Source: Gentiana macrophylla (taxonomy: Eukaryota > Streptophyta > Magnoliopsida > Gentianales > Gentianaceae). Taken from it: a stretch of 64,000 nt of DNA. A program made the translations under genes and the position numbers. Shown here piece by piece: positions 45,860 through 56,380 of this stretch. Within the stretch, counting starts at the first letter, position 1, and each line of letters starts with the position of its first letter. Location of the stretch: NCBI GenBank assembly GCA_026214975.1, contig CM047807.1, positions 67,931,824 to 67,995,823 on the forward strand, written 5' to 3'. The notes beneath the pieces are model-generated. The model saw only the letters and a list, made by a program, of their open reading frames with translations, did not search any database and was not told the origin of the DNA.

Positions 45860-47364
45860 TGATGACGGTAAAATTATACCCATAAAGGTCATCAACGTTG
45901 TCCTTAAATCGAGCTTAATAATATATATTTTATATTAAATCACATGTTTATATTGTTTATTAAATGTTATGTGATTTATAGAATATAATTTGGTATTTAT
46001 CTATTAAAATATGATTTACTGTGCGATAATTGTTGATTTTATATATTACGGTGAATCGGAGGATATCTACCGACAAAGAAAGTAAATCTCAAGATAAATC
46101 GGAGCAGAATCGGATTCATTAAAAGATCGAGATTGACGTAGCATGAAACGTGGAGTAAGGAGCAAGAACTGCCAGCGAGCCAATCAGAAGCAAGCAGGCT
46201 CGCTGGCAGTGAGCTATGAGTCTCGCTGAGCGAGTCAGGGGCAGACTGAGGATTTTCTGAGGGTTATCAATATTACATTACTTTTAGAAAAATGACAATT
46301 TTTAGAAACACAATATTACATTACTTTTTGTTTATCAATATAGTTCTTCTTATTTTATATTATGTTTCTTCATCACGGAGGCGATGGATTCATCGATTAG
46401 AGATTGCATTGAAGGATCGGAGGACCCTCCGTCGACGAGGGTAATGTCTATCCAAATTTGTCGTTTTTATTCGTAGATCTATTTTATTTCGTTATGGAGT
46501 AGTCGTTTGTGTATTGATTTCGTGATGTAGTTAATTAACAAACCCATATTCATGTAGATCTAAGCCGTACGAAGTCGTTTTACGAGCAAATTATAGAGTC
46601 ACCGGTCTAGATCTACCACGGTCTATATGGTTAGATCTAGCCATCAAGATTCTAGTAATTTTCTGTGAACGACTTCGGCTACGTCGTGCTTTCTGTTTTT
46701 CATATAAACATGTAATAGATCTGGCCAATTTGTTACATCGTTCTCGGAAATTAATATGATATATTGTGAAAATTGTCATTTTACTAGGACATTAGTTAGC
46801 CGATCGTTTAGGAGGTGTGCCAACCCATCCACGGTGGTTGCCTAGACGAGGTGACGATTTTAGATCGGCATCCCTAGTTTTGTATAGCATGCTTGTTATA
46901 TGATGTTCTATCCTGTCCAAGGAAGAATTCATAATTAAGCATAGGGATCTTCTATCCGTTCACGAATTAGATCCAGTTTAGGGGATAACTCCCGTAGCCA
47001 AAATATAATCAACCTTAATGACTTTTCTGTCTCGGCTTAGATATACATATATGGGGGAGTAATTACTACTAGCGTAATCAATACCGTTTGTTAGAGTCTT
47101 ATAAAACCATAAAAATAAGTGTTTAGTGTCTTGTGTCGTATTGTTAGTCTTTGTGTTTTCTATCGTGTCAATCTTTATCTCTACATTATAGTTGGTCGTA
47201 GACCACCCTTTAATCTATTTTTAGTTTAATAACGTTGTACTTGTTTAAGCCAAGTCTCTGTGGGATCGACCTCGACTCTATCTAGCTATACTACGATTGA
47301 ACCTAGTTCTCTTGCTTGTTGGTTATTTAGGTATCGAGTTATTTTCATAACTTGACCGTCATCA
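45860..47364 (+). repeat. 3' LTR of element B
   Basis: 1505 bp. Compared with the left LTR it lacks the segment with the TATA-like box (left 32670-32750) and has a small duplicated ACAATATTACATTACTTTT-like piece instead. Otherwise the two are closely similar. Confidence 0.9.
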
Positions 47365-47369
47365 ATGAG

Positions 47370-47772
47370 CCGATACCATTTGTCTGTGAAACAGTTGAGA
47401 GGTGGCTCATGCGAATGATTTTCGCAATCACAAAAGGTCAAAAGCGTATTGAGAGAAAGTACCAGCTAATCAGACAGACCGTGCAGAGAGGCGACATTTC
47501 GGTCCTAAAGATCGCCTCGAGCCGACAACCTAACTGATCAATTTACCAAGTTGCGTGACATCTAGTGTCACTGATAAGCGCTTGACGGGTATGAGATTGG
47601 GAGATACGTCTCATCTACTTTAGAGCAAGTGGGAGAATGTTGTGGATAGAAAGAATAAATGTGTGCTGCTCTAAAAACAATCATTGCTTGTCTTTATGGG
47701 CATGTGGGAGATTCTTAGATATAGTGTGCCCGAAAGACAATTGTTGCTTGTCCTTACGGGCAAGTGTGAGAT
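47370..47772 (+). pseudogene. Angela-type Copia: RNase H C-terminus and 3' leader
   Basis: The plus frame from 47352 (native from the ATGAG at 47365) encodes EPIPFVCETVERWLMR and KGQKRIERKYQLIRQTVQRG with DISVLKIAS, the degenerate end of Copia RNase H (KHIERKYHLIREIV). The stop is at 47536. The following 235 bp contain a GGCAAGTGTGAGAT-type PPT motif in three similar copies (about 47628, 47700 and 47760), the last abutting the right LTR. Confidence 0.75.
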
Positions 47773-49650
47773 TGTTGGAAGTAGCGCCCGAAAGAAAATT
47801 TATGTAATTGTTTTTAGAATTAATAAATGACAGATTTATTCTCATCTTATTACTTGCTTCGTGCTTGTAAGTAATACAGTACTGAAAACCCTAAGTCGTA
47901 TCATATGTAGCCATATAACTTAGTGTGTGACACACATGAGGATTAAGTTTATGGTGATACACTTGAACTATTAGTCCGTGGTGAAGTTAATCAAAGTATG
48001 GGGTTTATTGATTAAACCACCATTAATGCACCCAGAACACTTTATGGTGTGACCGTCTTATCCGGACCGTCGACATTGGTTGGCTATGTGGGGTATTTAT
48101 ATATGATGTAGTCATATAGGACTGGACCGATTTAATCTGAGTTTCTCATATAATTCCGTGATTGAGAAATTTTATTAAATCACAAGATGATCATATATGG
48201 ATTAACCTGAATCCTGAAGTGATTACAGACTCCTATTTGTTTCAGGATAGGGTTTGATGTGTTCCTTAAGGATCGCTAAGAGGCGCAGTCCGAATCAATT
48301 TCACGTTGGCACTATTCTGGAATGAGTGAGAAGTGTGTGTCTCATATATTTGGAATCCATTCCTTCCTGCAGGAAGTAGAAAGACAATCCCTTTATTTGT
48401 TGATCCTAGAAACTGATCAATCCCGGGAGTTCGTATTGGTTATGAACTAATTGATCACTAGTGGGTTAATGGTAAATAAGGATAAGATGTAGTGAAGATG
48501 GTTTGCGGAAATAATCCTACTTCAGTACGGATAGTCTATGAAGGGTTAGTTTATATGTAATGATTATATCAATGGACACTTATCGACTCGACTTGACGTT
48601 TTGAGAATAAGTTATATCTATAATCGATAGAGTTCAGTTTCGGATTTATGGTGGCATAATTCAGGAATTAATGAATTAAGTAGAAATATTATGTTCCATG
48701 AATATTTTATTTAATTTATTGTAGCTACTGGTTATAGGTCCATGGTCTCCGGGATGGCTCCCACGCGAGTGTTTTCTCGTTTTATGGAACCTCGAGATTA
48801 AATTAAATAGTTGGTATATTTAATTAATATACAATATTATTTATTTGGTAAATAATATGTAAAATAGAAAAGACATTTTCTATTAAAAATGACAAAATTA
48901 ATTGCGCCCCAATATGGATAAGAGAGATTTTATGGTACAATGGTTGTAGGAAGGTTATACCAAGTGGCATACATTAGAGCCTCTCATTTTTACTCTCTTT
49001 CACATAATACACTTTTATCGTGTGTGAGAGGTTAGAAATGAATGGTTGTAATGTATGCCACTTGGTAAAACCTTCCTACAACGGTTGTATTTTAAAATTT
49101 CACTATGGATAATTAGGAGAAGAAATTTTCCTAGATTATCTCATATGTGTAGTTAATTAATTATCTATTTGTTGGATAATTAATGGAAAATTAAAGAGAT
49201 TGATTTTTTGGAAATTATCTCTTAATTTGTGGAAAAATATCATTATAGGTTTTTGTGGTGTGAAAAATGATAACTCCCTCTTTACTAGTAATTTTCCTAT
49301 ATAAAGAGAGTTCCTCCCAACACATTGACACAACTAAATTGGCGCCACACTAAAGGAAAAGAAGAGAAAAATTAGTTTCTCGTTCTAGTCAATAAGAGGA
49401 GAAAAACCTAGGGTTTTTCTTGTGCATATTCGAGGAGGTTCTATGGCGAGGATCGACGTCCACCAGTCGTCGCTTGAAGATACAATCCAGAAGATCATGG
49501 CTTCTCCCTATTTGTCGATTTACTATTCCTCTTAAAAGGTAAATCTTCAACCTTCTCATAGGGTTAATTAGTTATGTCTCATATCGTAAATCGCATATGC
49601 TTCCGCTGTGCTAAGATCGAGTGTCTCGATTGGTGCTACTACTCCTAGCA
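47773..49650 (+). repeat. 3' LTR of the Angela-type Copia element
   Basis: 1878 bp, of which 191 bp are a MITE plus its 9-bp duplication. Otherwise it matches 18702-20398 with moderate divergence. It ends CCTAGCA, followed by GTTGC of the outer Copia RT. Confidence 0.88.
48922..49103. mobile_element. Mutator-type MITE (182 bp) in the right LTR
   Basis: The exact 9-bp duplication TATGGATAA flanks it (48913-48921 and 49104-49112). The left LTR at 19855-19863 has the single uninterrupted site. The ends form a long imperfect inverted repeat of about 50 bp, GAGAGATTTTATGGTACAAT against GTGAAATTTTAAAATACAAC, sharing GTTGTAGGAAGGTT and ACCAAGTGGCATAC. The 9-bp duplication and a G at each end fit Mutator-like elements. 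Confidence 0.9.
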
Positions 49651-49655
49651 GTTGC

Positions 49656-50362
49656 ATGTATACTTCCTCAGTCAAATCACCATGCAGGAAGGTGTTATGA
49701 ACATCCATTTGATGGAGTTCCCAATTACGAGCTGCCCTAACAGAGAGAAAAACATGAACAGTCCCCATTTTAGATACCGGAGCAAAGGTCTCATTATAAT
49801 CGACTCCCTCAACCTGCCTATTTCCACGAACAACAAGTCGAGCTTTAAGATGCTCCACGTCACAAGTGGAAGTGTATTTAATTTTATGCACACAACCACA
49901 ACCAATGACACATTTACCGGGAGTAAGGACCTCCAGAGACCAGGTTCCATTACGTTCCAAAGCATCAATTTCCTCCTGCATTTCCTGATGCCAACCTGGC
50001 AACAGAACAGCTTCACGAAAAGTTGTGGGTTCTCGGCCTTTAGTAATAGCTGTCAAAAAACACAGGTGGCTGGCATAAAATTTATTACAATCAATATAAC
50101 AAGTTATGTCAAAAGGCGTACCTGAGGAGCCCACAGAAGACGAGGAAGCAGGTAATAGGGTGGGGTCGTTGTTATGCCGAACAATCGCGTGAGTAACATA
50201 ATTCCGAAGCTTTGTGGAGGGAATTTTCAAACGTTCACCTCGTCCCAAAGTATCAAAAGTAGGCACTCCGCCAGCCAAAGAAGAGCTGGGCTCGTCCACA
50301 CGCCCCTTTAAGGGAGACATAGGGTCAGAGGGGACGAAGTAATAGTATCTGGAGGTGCCCAT
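49656..50362 (-). pseudogene. Outer Copia: linker and first half of RT
   Basis: Minus frame with a Ser/Pro-rich linker, then HQEMQEEIDALERNGTWSLE, GCVHKIKYTSTCDVEHLKAR and LHQMDVHNTFLHGDLTEEVY. It is cut after VYMQL by the Angela-type insertion. The remaining residues of the open frame (49568-49655) are read from the inserted LTR and are not native. RT continues at 18696. Confidence 0.9.
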
Positions 50363-50529
50363 TATCCAAAAAAATCCTCAGAATCGTCCCATAAGAGTGG
50401 CTGACTGAAATAACGTTCCCATTGTAAGAAATCATGGTTAGGAAGGGTGGCAAGGAATGGCAATTGATCCTCTAAAAAATCAACGTCACGACTAACAAAA
50501 AAATCTCGAGTTTTGAGGTCATAAAGTTT

Positions 50530-51142
50530 CTAGCCCTTTTGACCGTATGGATAACCAACAAACATACACCGGTGAGACCGAGAGTCAAACTTATCTGTAG
50601 CTCGAGGATGAACAGCGGCATAGCACAAACACCCAAAGACCCGGATATTATCATAAGAGGGAAGACGACCATACAAAAATTCATACGGAGTTTTTCCATT
50701 CAAAAGGCGAGTAAGGGTCAGGTTAATCAAATGAACTGCAGTAAGGATGCATTCTCCCCAATAATATTTTGGCCATTTTGCTTGAAAACGCAGGGCGAGC
50801 TACATTAAGAATGTGTCGATGCTTACGTTCAACACGTCCATTTTGTTGTGCCGTATCAACACAAGAAATTTGATGCAGAATACCCTTAGAGGCAAAAAAT
50901 GATGCCAAACTCAAAAATTCTAGGCCATTATCGCTGTGAAAACACTTAATCTGATTGTCAAACTGATGTTTGACCATGGTATTAAAATTCTCAATCAATT
51001 GGCGGACTTCATGCTTTCCAGTTAATAAATAGACCCACATGGCACGAGAACAGTCATCGACAAGTGTAAGAAAATAGTGATCATCACAACTAGAGGGAAA
51101 CTTATAAGGCCCCCAAATATCACAATGAATTAAATCAAACAA
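50530..51142 (-). pseudogene. Outer Copia integrase core
   Basis: The minus frame 50723-51142 has FDLIHCDIWGPYKFPSS, KCFHSDNGLEFLS and QNGRVERKHRHILNVARPAF, giving the Asp/Asp/Glu catalytic set. A frame change near 50730 leads to LNGKTPYEFLYGRLPSYDNI and VFGCLCYAAVHPRA (50530-50730). At least one frameshift makes the core non-functional. Confidence 0.9.
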
Positions 51143-51162
51143 ATCCGCGGCTTTATTAAAAC

Positions 51163-51791
51163 TTAAGGGAAACGAAGCACGAGGTTATTTACACATGAAA
51201 CAAATAGAACAATCAATGTCACAAACTTTATTGGAATTATCAAGACTAGGAATGCCGGATAATGAAGATATGAAGGCCATCGAAGGTGGCCTATACGTCT
51301 ATGCCACAACAAATGAGTATCAGCCGCAACAACTTTATTAACTCGAATATCTGGAGAGCACATGGACAGGAAGTAGTAGACTCCATTACACTGCACCTCC
51401 GCCCCAATTAGGTTCCTCAAAGTATGGTCCTGTATAATACACAACTTATCAGGGAAAATAACAAAATATTTGCAGGTTTTGAGTAGTTGTGACATCGATA
51501 ATAAATTACAAACGAGTTCCAGAACATAAAGAACATTATCCAAAATTAAATCCGGAGTCAAAATCACAGTGCCGGATTGTGTGGCAGTAGTATTTTCCCA
51601 TTGGGCAACCCAACCGAGAATGATATATTTTGTAAATTGGTGAATAATGAAATATTACCGGATATGTGATTAGACACGCCAGTATCAATTAACCAATCAT
51701 TGGAATGGGACATACCAGACAATTTTTCAGTGGATGAGGGCTTAACATTTTTTAAAGCAGAGAAGAGCTGCATCCATTGATCATCAGACAA
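51163..51791 (-). pseudogene. Outer Copia protease and pre-integrase region
   Basis: 51564-51791 encodes the protease with WLIDTGVSNHISGN, the Asp-Thr-Gly active site. 51163-51567 encodes the pre-integrase block with LLWHRRIGHLRW (usual LWHxRLGH). The Cys-rich CSICMK-like end runs into a stop near 51190. The two parts lie in different frames. Confidence 0.85.
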
Positions 51792-51969
51792 AGCGGGGCA
51801 AGAGAGCGATCACCATCACCAAGTTGTTGCTCATTGGCCGGACGGTGGCTGCCCATGGTACCTGCAAACTTACAGCCACCGTTCCGTCCACCACATTCTC
51901 CTCGACTAGAATTACGACCACCACATCCTCCGCCATGCCCGCTGCCATTTTTAGGACCTGGGTACCAGT

Positions 51970-52823
51970 CCTGGTACCCAATCAACTCAAAATAATGCTC
52001 ATTGTCATGCCCGGAGCGGCCACAGTGAGTATAGGAGCGAGGATCATCTCCAACAAGTTTGGCCGCCCTGCCATTAACGGCTCCTTGTGCTGCAAATCCG
52101 ACTGCTTTAGATCGGACAGGGTCACGAGGCTCGGAGACGAGCTATTTGCGTTCTTCAGCCACAATTTTGGCATATGCAACATTAAGAGAATGTACTGGGT
52201 CCATCATCAATAGGGTGGAAACGCAGCTGCAAAGCATTTAGGATTGAGGCCCATACAAATTGATGTAAGAATTTGTTTTCCTGAAGTTGAACATATTCAA
52301 CCGATGAAGAACAAGTACAGGTTGGCAATTTTGTGTAACCCAGCAATTCATCATGAAGACGCCGGAGTTCGGCATAATAAACAGCAACAGGACGTCCCCG
52401 CTGCTTGCAATCGGCAAGCTGGGATTTCAGTTCGAGAATCCGAGGTCCATTGGCAAGAGAGTAATGGTCATGCAAATCGTCCCACAAATCCTTAACATTA
52501 TCAGGATAAGGAACGGCCGATCAGATCGAAGCATACAACGTGTTAACTTTCCAAGCCACGAGCATAGAATTAACGATACCCCACTGATCGTAATCTGGGG
52601 ATTTCGAATCAGGTACCGGAATTTTTCCATCGATAAAGCCAAGTTTATTCTTGGCACGTAGGTTATTACGAATCAAACGATACCATTCATCGAAATTGTC
52701 GCCTTTCCACGGAACATGACTGATAACCGCTCCGGTCCCTTCACTAGGGTGGAGATAATACACTGAAAAGGGCTCATAACGAGCAGAAGTTTTGGTGGCA
52801 GATGCTTCACCATCGGCTGCCAT
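51970..52823 (-). pseudogene. Outer Copia gag with in-frame stop and damaged zinc knuckle
   Basis: The start is ATG at 52821-52823 with PFSVYYLHPSEGTGAVISHV and DNFDEWYRLIRNNLRAKNKL, a plant Copia gag N-terminus. A TGA follows TLYASI near 52518. The frame then continues as DLWDDLHDHYSLANGPRILE to about 52182. The nucleocapsid knuckle near 51985-52030 reads Y-T-H-C-GRSG-H-DNEH-Y: both outer Cys of CX2CX4HX4C are Tyr. Confidence 0.85.
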
Positions 52824-52849
52824 GGTGAGAGCTCATCGAAGAAGAAAGA

Positions 52850-52852
<3 letters not shown>

Positions 52853-52881
<29 letters not shown>
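52853..52881. repeat. (TA)n microsatellite in the outer Copia leader
   Basis: A TA run of about 29 bases lies between the PBS and the gag start of the outer Copia element. Confidence 0.9.
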
Positions 52882-52886
<5 letters not shown>

Positions 52887-52911
52887 ATTTTTTTTTATAA
52901 AAGGTTTCTCT

Positions 52912-52934
52912 AATTTAGAGAGACTCTGATACCA
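52912..52934 (-). promoter_or_regulatory. Primer-binding site of the outer Copia element
   Basis: On the minus strand TGGTATCAGAGTCTCTC directly follows the 5' LTR. The first eleven bases match the initiator-Met tRNA PBS. Confidence 0.85.
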
Positions 52935-53087
52935 TGTTAAACACAACACAATTGGGAAAAAGATGATTTGTATATCAACAATAGTCAAGTATTTATAGTA
53001 CAATGATCACCAAAACCCTAAACCCAAAATATCGTAACAGTACAAATATACCCTTACATACATATATTACCATAATATATTTCCACA
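52935..53087 (-). repeat. 5' LTR of the outer Copia element
   Basis: 153 bp, counterpart of 17383-17536. Confidence 0.9.
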
Positions 53088-53092
53088 TTTTT

Positions 53093-53236
53093 ATCATATT
53101 AATATTAATAATAATTATCCTAGTGCTTTCTTTTAATGAATAATTTATTTAAATATACAGATTAATAAATTAATTAATTAGAAAGAAACAATTTTTAGGG
53201 AAACACACTCACACTTTTAATATAGTAGAGTAGAGA
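53093..53236 (-). mobile_element. Helitron 5' terminus-like sequence
   Basis: Read on the minus strand from 53236 the sequence is TCTCTACTCTACTATATTAA, then AAGTGTGAGTGTGTTTCCC. This is like the TCTCTACTATATTAAAAG starts common in plant Helitrons, and the base outside is A, as the A/T insertion rule needs. Its partner 3' end is not seen next to it because the outer Copia is inserted 140 bp inside. It may be the start of the Helitron whose RepHel lies at 896-5735. Confidence 0.5.
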
Positions 53237-54750
53237 TAATAGAGATAAGAACACTGTGTTTTACACAAAGACTTGATATATCAAGCAAAGAAGAAAATAT
53301 TCAGGACTCAGAATCCATTAAAGTAAAACTATAATAAAATTGTTAAGAAGAGGGAAGGTAGCACAATGACTAATGATGAGAACAGATTGGAAGGGTCACT
53401 AACGTGGTGTGTGAGACGAGCGATTATAATGGAAGCCGACATGGAGTAGAGAATTATGTGGTATAGAGGAGAGGCGCCGACATGTCTCAACTATGAAGAA
53501 TTTGCTGGCTTGGGTTTAGAGTTAGGATATAAGCTTATATATTAATAATAAAATGATGTTGTTTTGATTATTGACTTCGGTTTGGGTTCGGGTTGGGTTG
53601 GGGTAAAATAAAAATAATCAAACACAAACCAATATTATTCGGTTTGGTTTCAAACCAAACCGATTCATTTGGTTGTTACTGGTATGGTTATTTTTGGCTT
53701 GGTTCAAGCTGATTTTTGGTTCGGATTGGTTTTTCGGTTTTTTTGCTCACCCTATATGGGCACCGAGGTCGGTGCTGTTTTATCCCATAATATTTTTCGA
53801 CCTTTGATTGATGGAAACCTAAAAAATGTAATAGGAGCAACATGATGAGTGCATGGGTGGTGATATCGGTGATGTGTGTTAGTATATGGCTATCCATTAA
53901 ATAAATAGAGATTTAGGTAGAAGGACGCCTTTTTGGAATATTTTTAAGTATCAGGATTATTTTTTATAGGGAGAAAGACAACTTCTATTATTTTTATAGG
54001 CTAAAAAACCAAAAATTAAAAAATAAAAAATAAATTAAATTATGCGCGCTGTTGATGGACGGAGCAGGACGCCTGCTTCAACTTTTTTTTTTCTCTCTCC
54101 TTCCATGTTTTCAAACAATCATATCTTTTGATCTAAATTTCCAAACGTGATAAAAATTTCACTGAATTATTTACTTTTTCATGCTATACATTTTGAGACT
54201 TGGTTCGACATAATTACATATTTTCCGTGAGATTCCCTGTCGAAATTCACTCGGTGATTCTCGATAGTGAATCCTGAAAAACAGTGAATTTCGACAGTGA
54301 ATTTTGAATAATAGTGACTTCGACAGTGGATTTTCGGAAATCACGTCGGAATAAGTTGAATGTGATATCAGAATAAAGAGTATGAAAAAATAAAAAATTT
54401 GGTTAAAGAATTTTCGAATTTGGAGTTCTAGATTGAGAAATATGAGTGTTTTAAAAAGATAGATGAGAGAGAAAACGTGTTTTCAAAATTAAAAAAGGCG
54501 TCCATAATTTACAAAAGAAAATTAATAATTTTGGCCTTCATGCATAAGTTTTGAAAAGATGTCATTCTCACTAATTGATTAAATGTTTTTGTCCTTCTCC
54601 CCAAATCCCCCTTAAATAAAATAGACACTGAATCTTCGATATGATCGACGGATGGTAATACCAAGGGTGGAGCTACTGAGTCCCTAAGGGGGCACGTGCT
54701 CTACCTTGATTTTGGAGAAATTACTAATATGCCCTTATATATTTTGATAG
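53237..54750. other. Intergenic repeats, no gene
   Basis: Holds a GGTTTGG-type stretch at 53575-53750 with the palindrome CGGTTTGGTTTCAAACCAAACCG (23 bp, around 53640-53662, quoted here in two halves CGGTTTGGTTT and AAACCAAACCG). It also holds a foldback unit with arms GGACGCCTTTTT (53923-53934) and AAAAAAGGCGTCC (54491-54503), and a segment at 54235-54330 in which GTGAATTTYGACAGTG recurs. No credible coding sequence. Confidence 0.5.
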
Positions 54751-56017
54751 GGTGATGTTAATGGCACCACACCATATCTACTCGGGCACCACAAATTAAG
54801 TGGCACCACACCATGCATCCAAACAAAATCTACTTCGGCACCACACATTGTAATGCTATTTTTTAAAATCTTTAGTGTCACCATACTGATAATTACGAAA
54901 ATGTCATACATGCCTATGGAACGACATACTTTACATATTTCAAATCTTCAAAAAATAATTACACAATGGTCCGTGAACTATTGAAAATACATAATTGTAA
55001 CATTACCTACGGCACCACACAATTTTCCCTCCAAAGCCCTTCTTCTTCCCACATTCCTCAAATTTCATTATCTTCATACAATATCACCTTCTTCATTCAT
55101 CTCCTTCATTCCTACTCTGTTCATCTACTTTATTTCTTTTCTTATCATACCTTCACCACTAAAGCTTTCATCTTCTTTCATTTTCTTCATCATCCAACTA
55201 TTTTAATGTAGCTCTTCTTTTTTATTTTTCATATATTCCAAAACAAAAGGATTTTTGATCAAGTTTTTGAAAAACCCATGTTATAGGGTTAATGTAAAAC
55301 GAATTTTTGTGGGTTCGGAAGGTTGAAAAGGAGTTTCTTAACAAGTATGGAGTCATCCAATGAAGTTTTGTTTATGTAGACATCCCATTAAGTGATATCG
55401 CATGAAGAAGAGGAAATAAAGGTAATGAGCATGTTAATGCTTAGAATTTATTGTTTTTTGAAAGCATAATCATGTGTATTAGCTGATAGGTTGTAGTATG
55501 CTAGCATAAAGATGCAAAAGTTGAATAAAAAACGTTTTTAAACATCTCATACACGAATTCGACTCTGCGGTGGTCGAATTCATGCATTTCAATAGTTGCA
55601 GATTCGAACATTGTTTCAACAGTTTAAAAGTCGAAAATTGCATTCTTATTCGACAGTTGAAGAGTCGAAATTTACTTCCATTGATACACAGCCGAACAAC
55701 TCAACATTGTTCAACTAGAACATAGTCGAATATGGATACTACTCTTGCACGGTCGATTTTACGTACTAGCTACATTCGACTTCTTTGAAAGCATATGTTC
55801 ATATGTTTGTCCTAAAACCTTGTTTTTGCACAATAGGTAGATGAGCAAGTAACCCAAGCCGATACTTTATCTTAAATTGCTCATCTGGACGAAATAAGTG
55901 AAGGTGTAAAAGAAGACATACATATGTGTGAATATACCTATCAATTTTCATTCCTTGTTATATACTTTGTTTTGTTGTATGGTTAGATTATAGAATTGAG
56001 GTTAAATAATGTAGGTT

Positions 56018-56197
56018 AATGGTCAGGAAGTCCGAACTATTGATAAAGAATATGTCTTTCCAAGTGTCGATGAATTAATCAAGGAAGATATGCGTATTCG
56101 AGAAGAGAAGAAGACCGAGAAGAAAGAAAACATGCTTCAGATTATAGATAGTGATCCCTATGTTGAAATCAAGGAAAATAATACCAAACAAAGTTGA
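56018..56197 (+). CDS. Short Lys/Glu-rich open frame, possibly a last exon
   Basis: 60 codons without a start, open after an AG, with EVRTIDKEYVFPSVDELIKE followed by a basic-acidic stretch (REEKKTEKKENM) and a stop at 56195-56197. A shorter open piece at 55845-55925 could be an earlier exon. I do not recognise the family. It may be a transposase-linked or captured exon. Confidence 0.3.
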   Translation, partial: NGQEVRTIDKEYVFPSVDELIKEDMRIREEKKTEKKENMLQIIDSDPYVEIKENNTKQS

Positions 56198-56380
56198 TTT
56201 GGAATTGTGAAAACAAATCATTGTACTTGTGTTATCATTCTGTATTTTGGGGATATTTTATATGTTAGTGGTGAACATGTATTTTGGTGGTTGCTTTGTA
56301 TATTGATGTTAAATTTGAGTGTCGTTGGTTACTTTTTATTTTGCTGATCATGGTATGCTTTTGGTTCTCATTTATTACCA

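Larger units (their letters stand above)
32261..47364 (+). mobile_element. Element B: Athila-like Gypsy retrotransposon
   Basis: LTRs of 1557 bp (32261-33817) and 1505 bp (45860-47364) start TGATGACGG and end CCGTCATCA. They are flanked by the exact duplication ATGAG (32256-32260 and 47365-47369). The PBS after the left LTR is TTTTTGGCACCGTTTCCGGG, the Asp-tRNA-type PBS of Athila-like Gypsy elements. A G-rich PPT (GTGGGGGTAAT) precedes the right LTR. gag and integrase are present, but protease, RT and RNase H are missing. It is interrupted by element C; without C it is about 7.9 kb. Confidence 0.92.
18702..49650 (+). mobile_element. Angela-type Copia element, plus strand, heavily invaded
   Basis: LTRs of about 1.69 kb lie at 18702-20398 and 47773-49650. 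The right one is longer only because of a 182-bp MITE. Both start TGTTGGAAGTAGCGCCCGAAAG. The flanks are GTTGA (18697-18701) and GTTGC (49651-49655), a 5-bp duplication with one substitution. The undisturbed Copia sequence supports GTTGC as the original. The PBS follows the left LTR, and the RNase H remnants at 32100-32255 and 47365-47600 read in the plus direction. Native interior sequence is about 20399-23418, 29916-32260 and 47370-47772. Confidence 0.9.
17383..53087 (-). mobile_element. Outer Copia element, split by a 31-kb nest
   Basis: Two LTR copies of 154 bp (17383-17536) and 153 bp (52935-53087) share the start TGTTAAACA and the end TATATTTCCACA. Both are flanked by TTTTT (17378-17382 and 53088-53092), a low-information duplication because the left side is a T tract. 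The 3' part (RNase H and the second half of RT) lies at 17537-18696. The 5' part (gag, protease, integrase, first half of RT) lies at 49656-52823. The two halves meet within the RT codons for VYMQLPTGYR, separated by the Angela-type element. Without insertions the element is about 4.75 kb. Confidence 0.9.
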
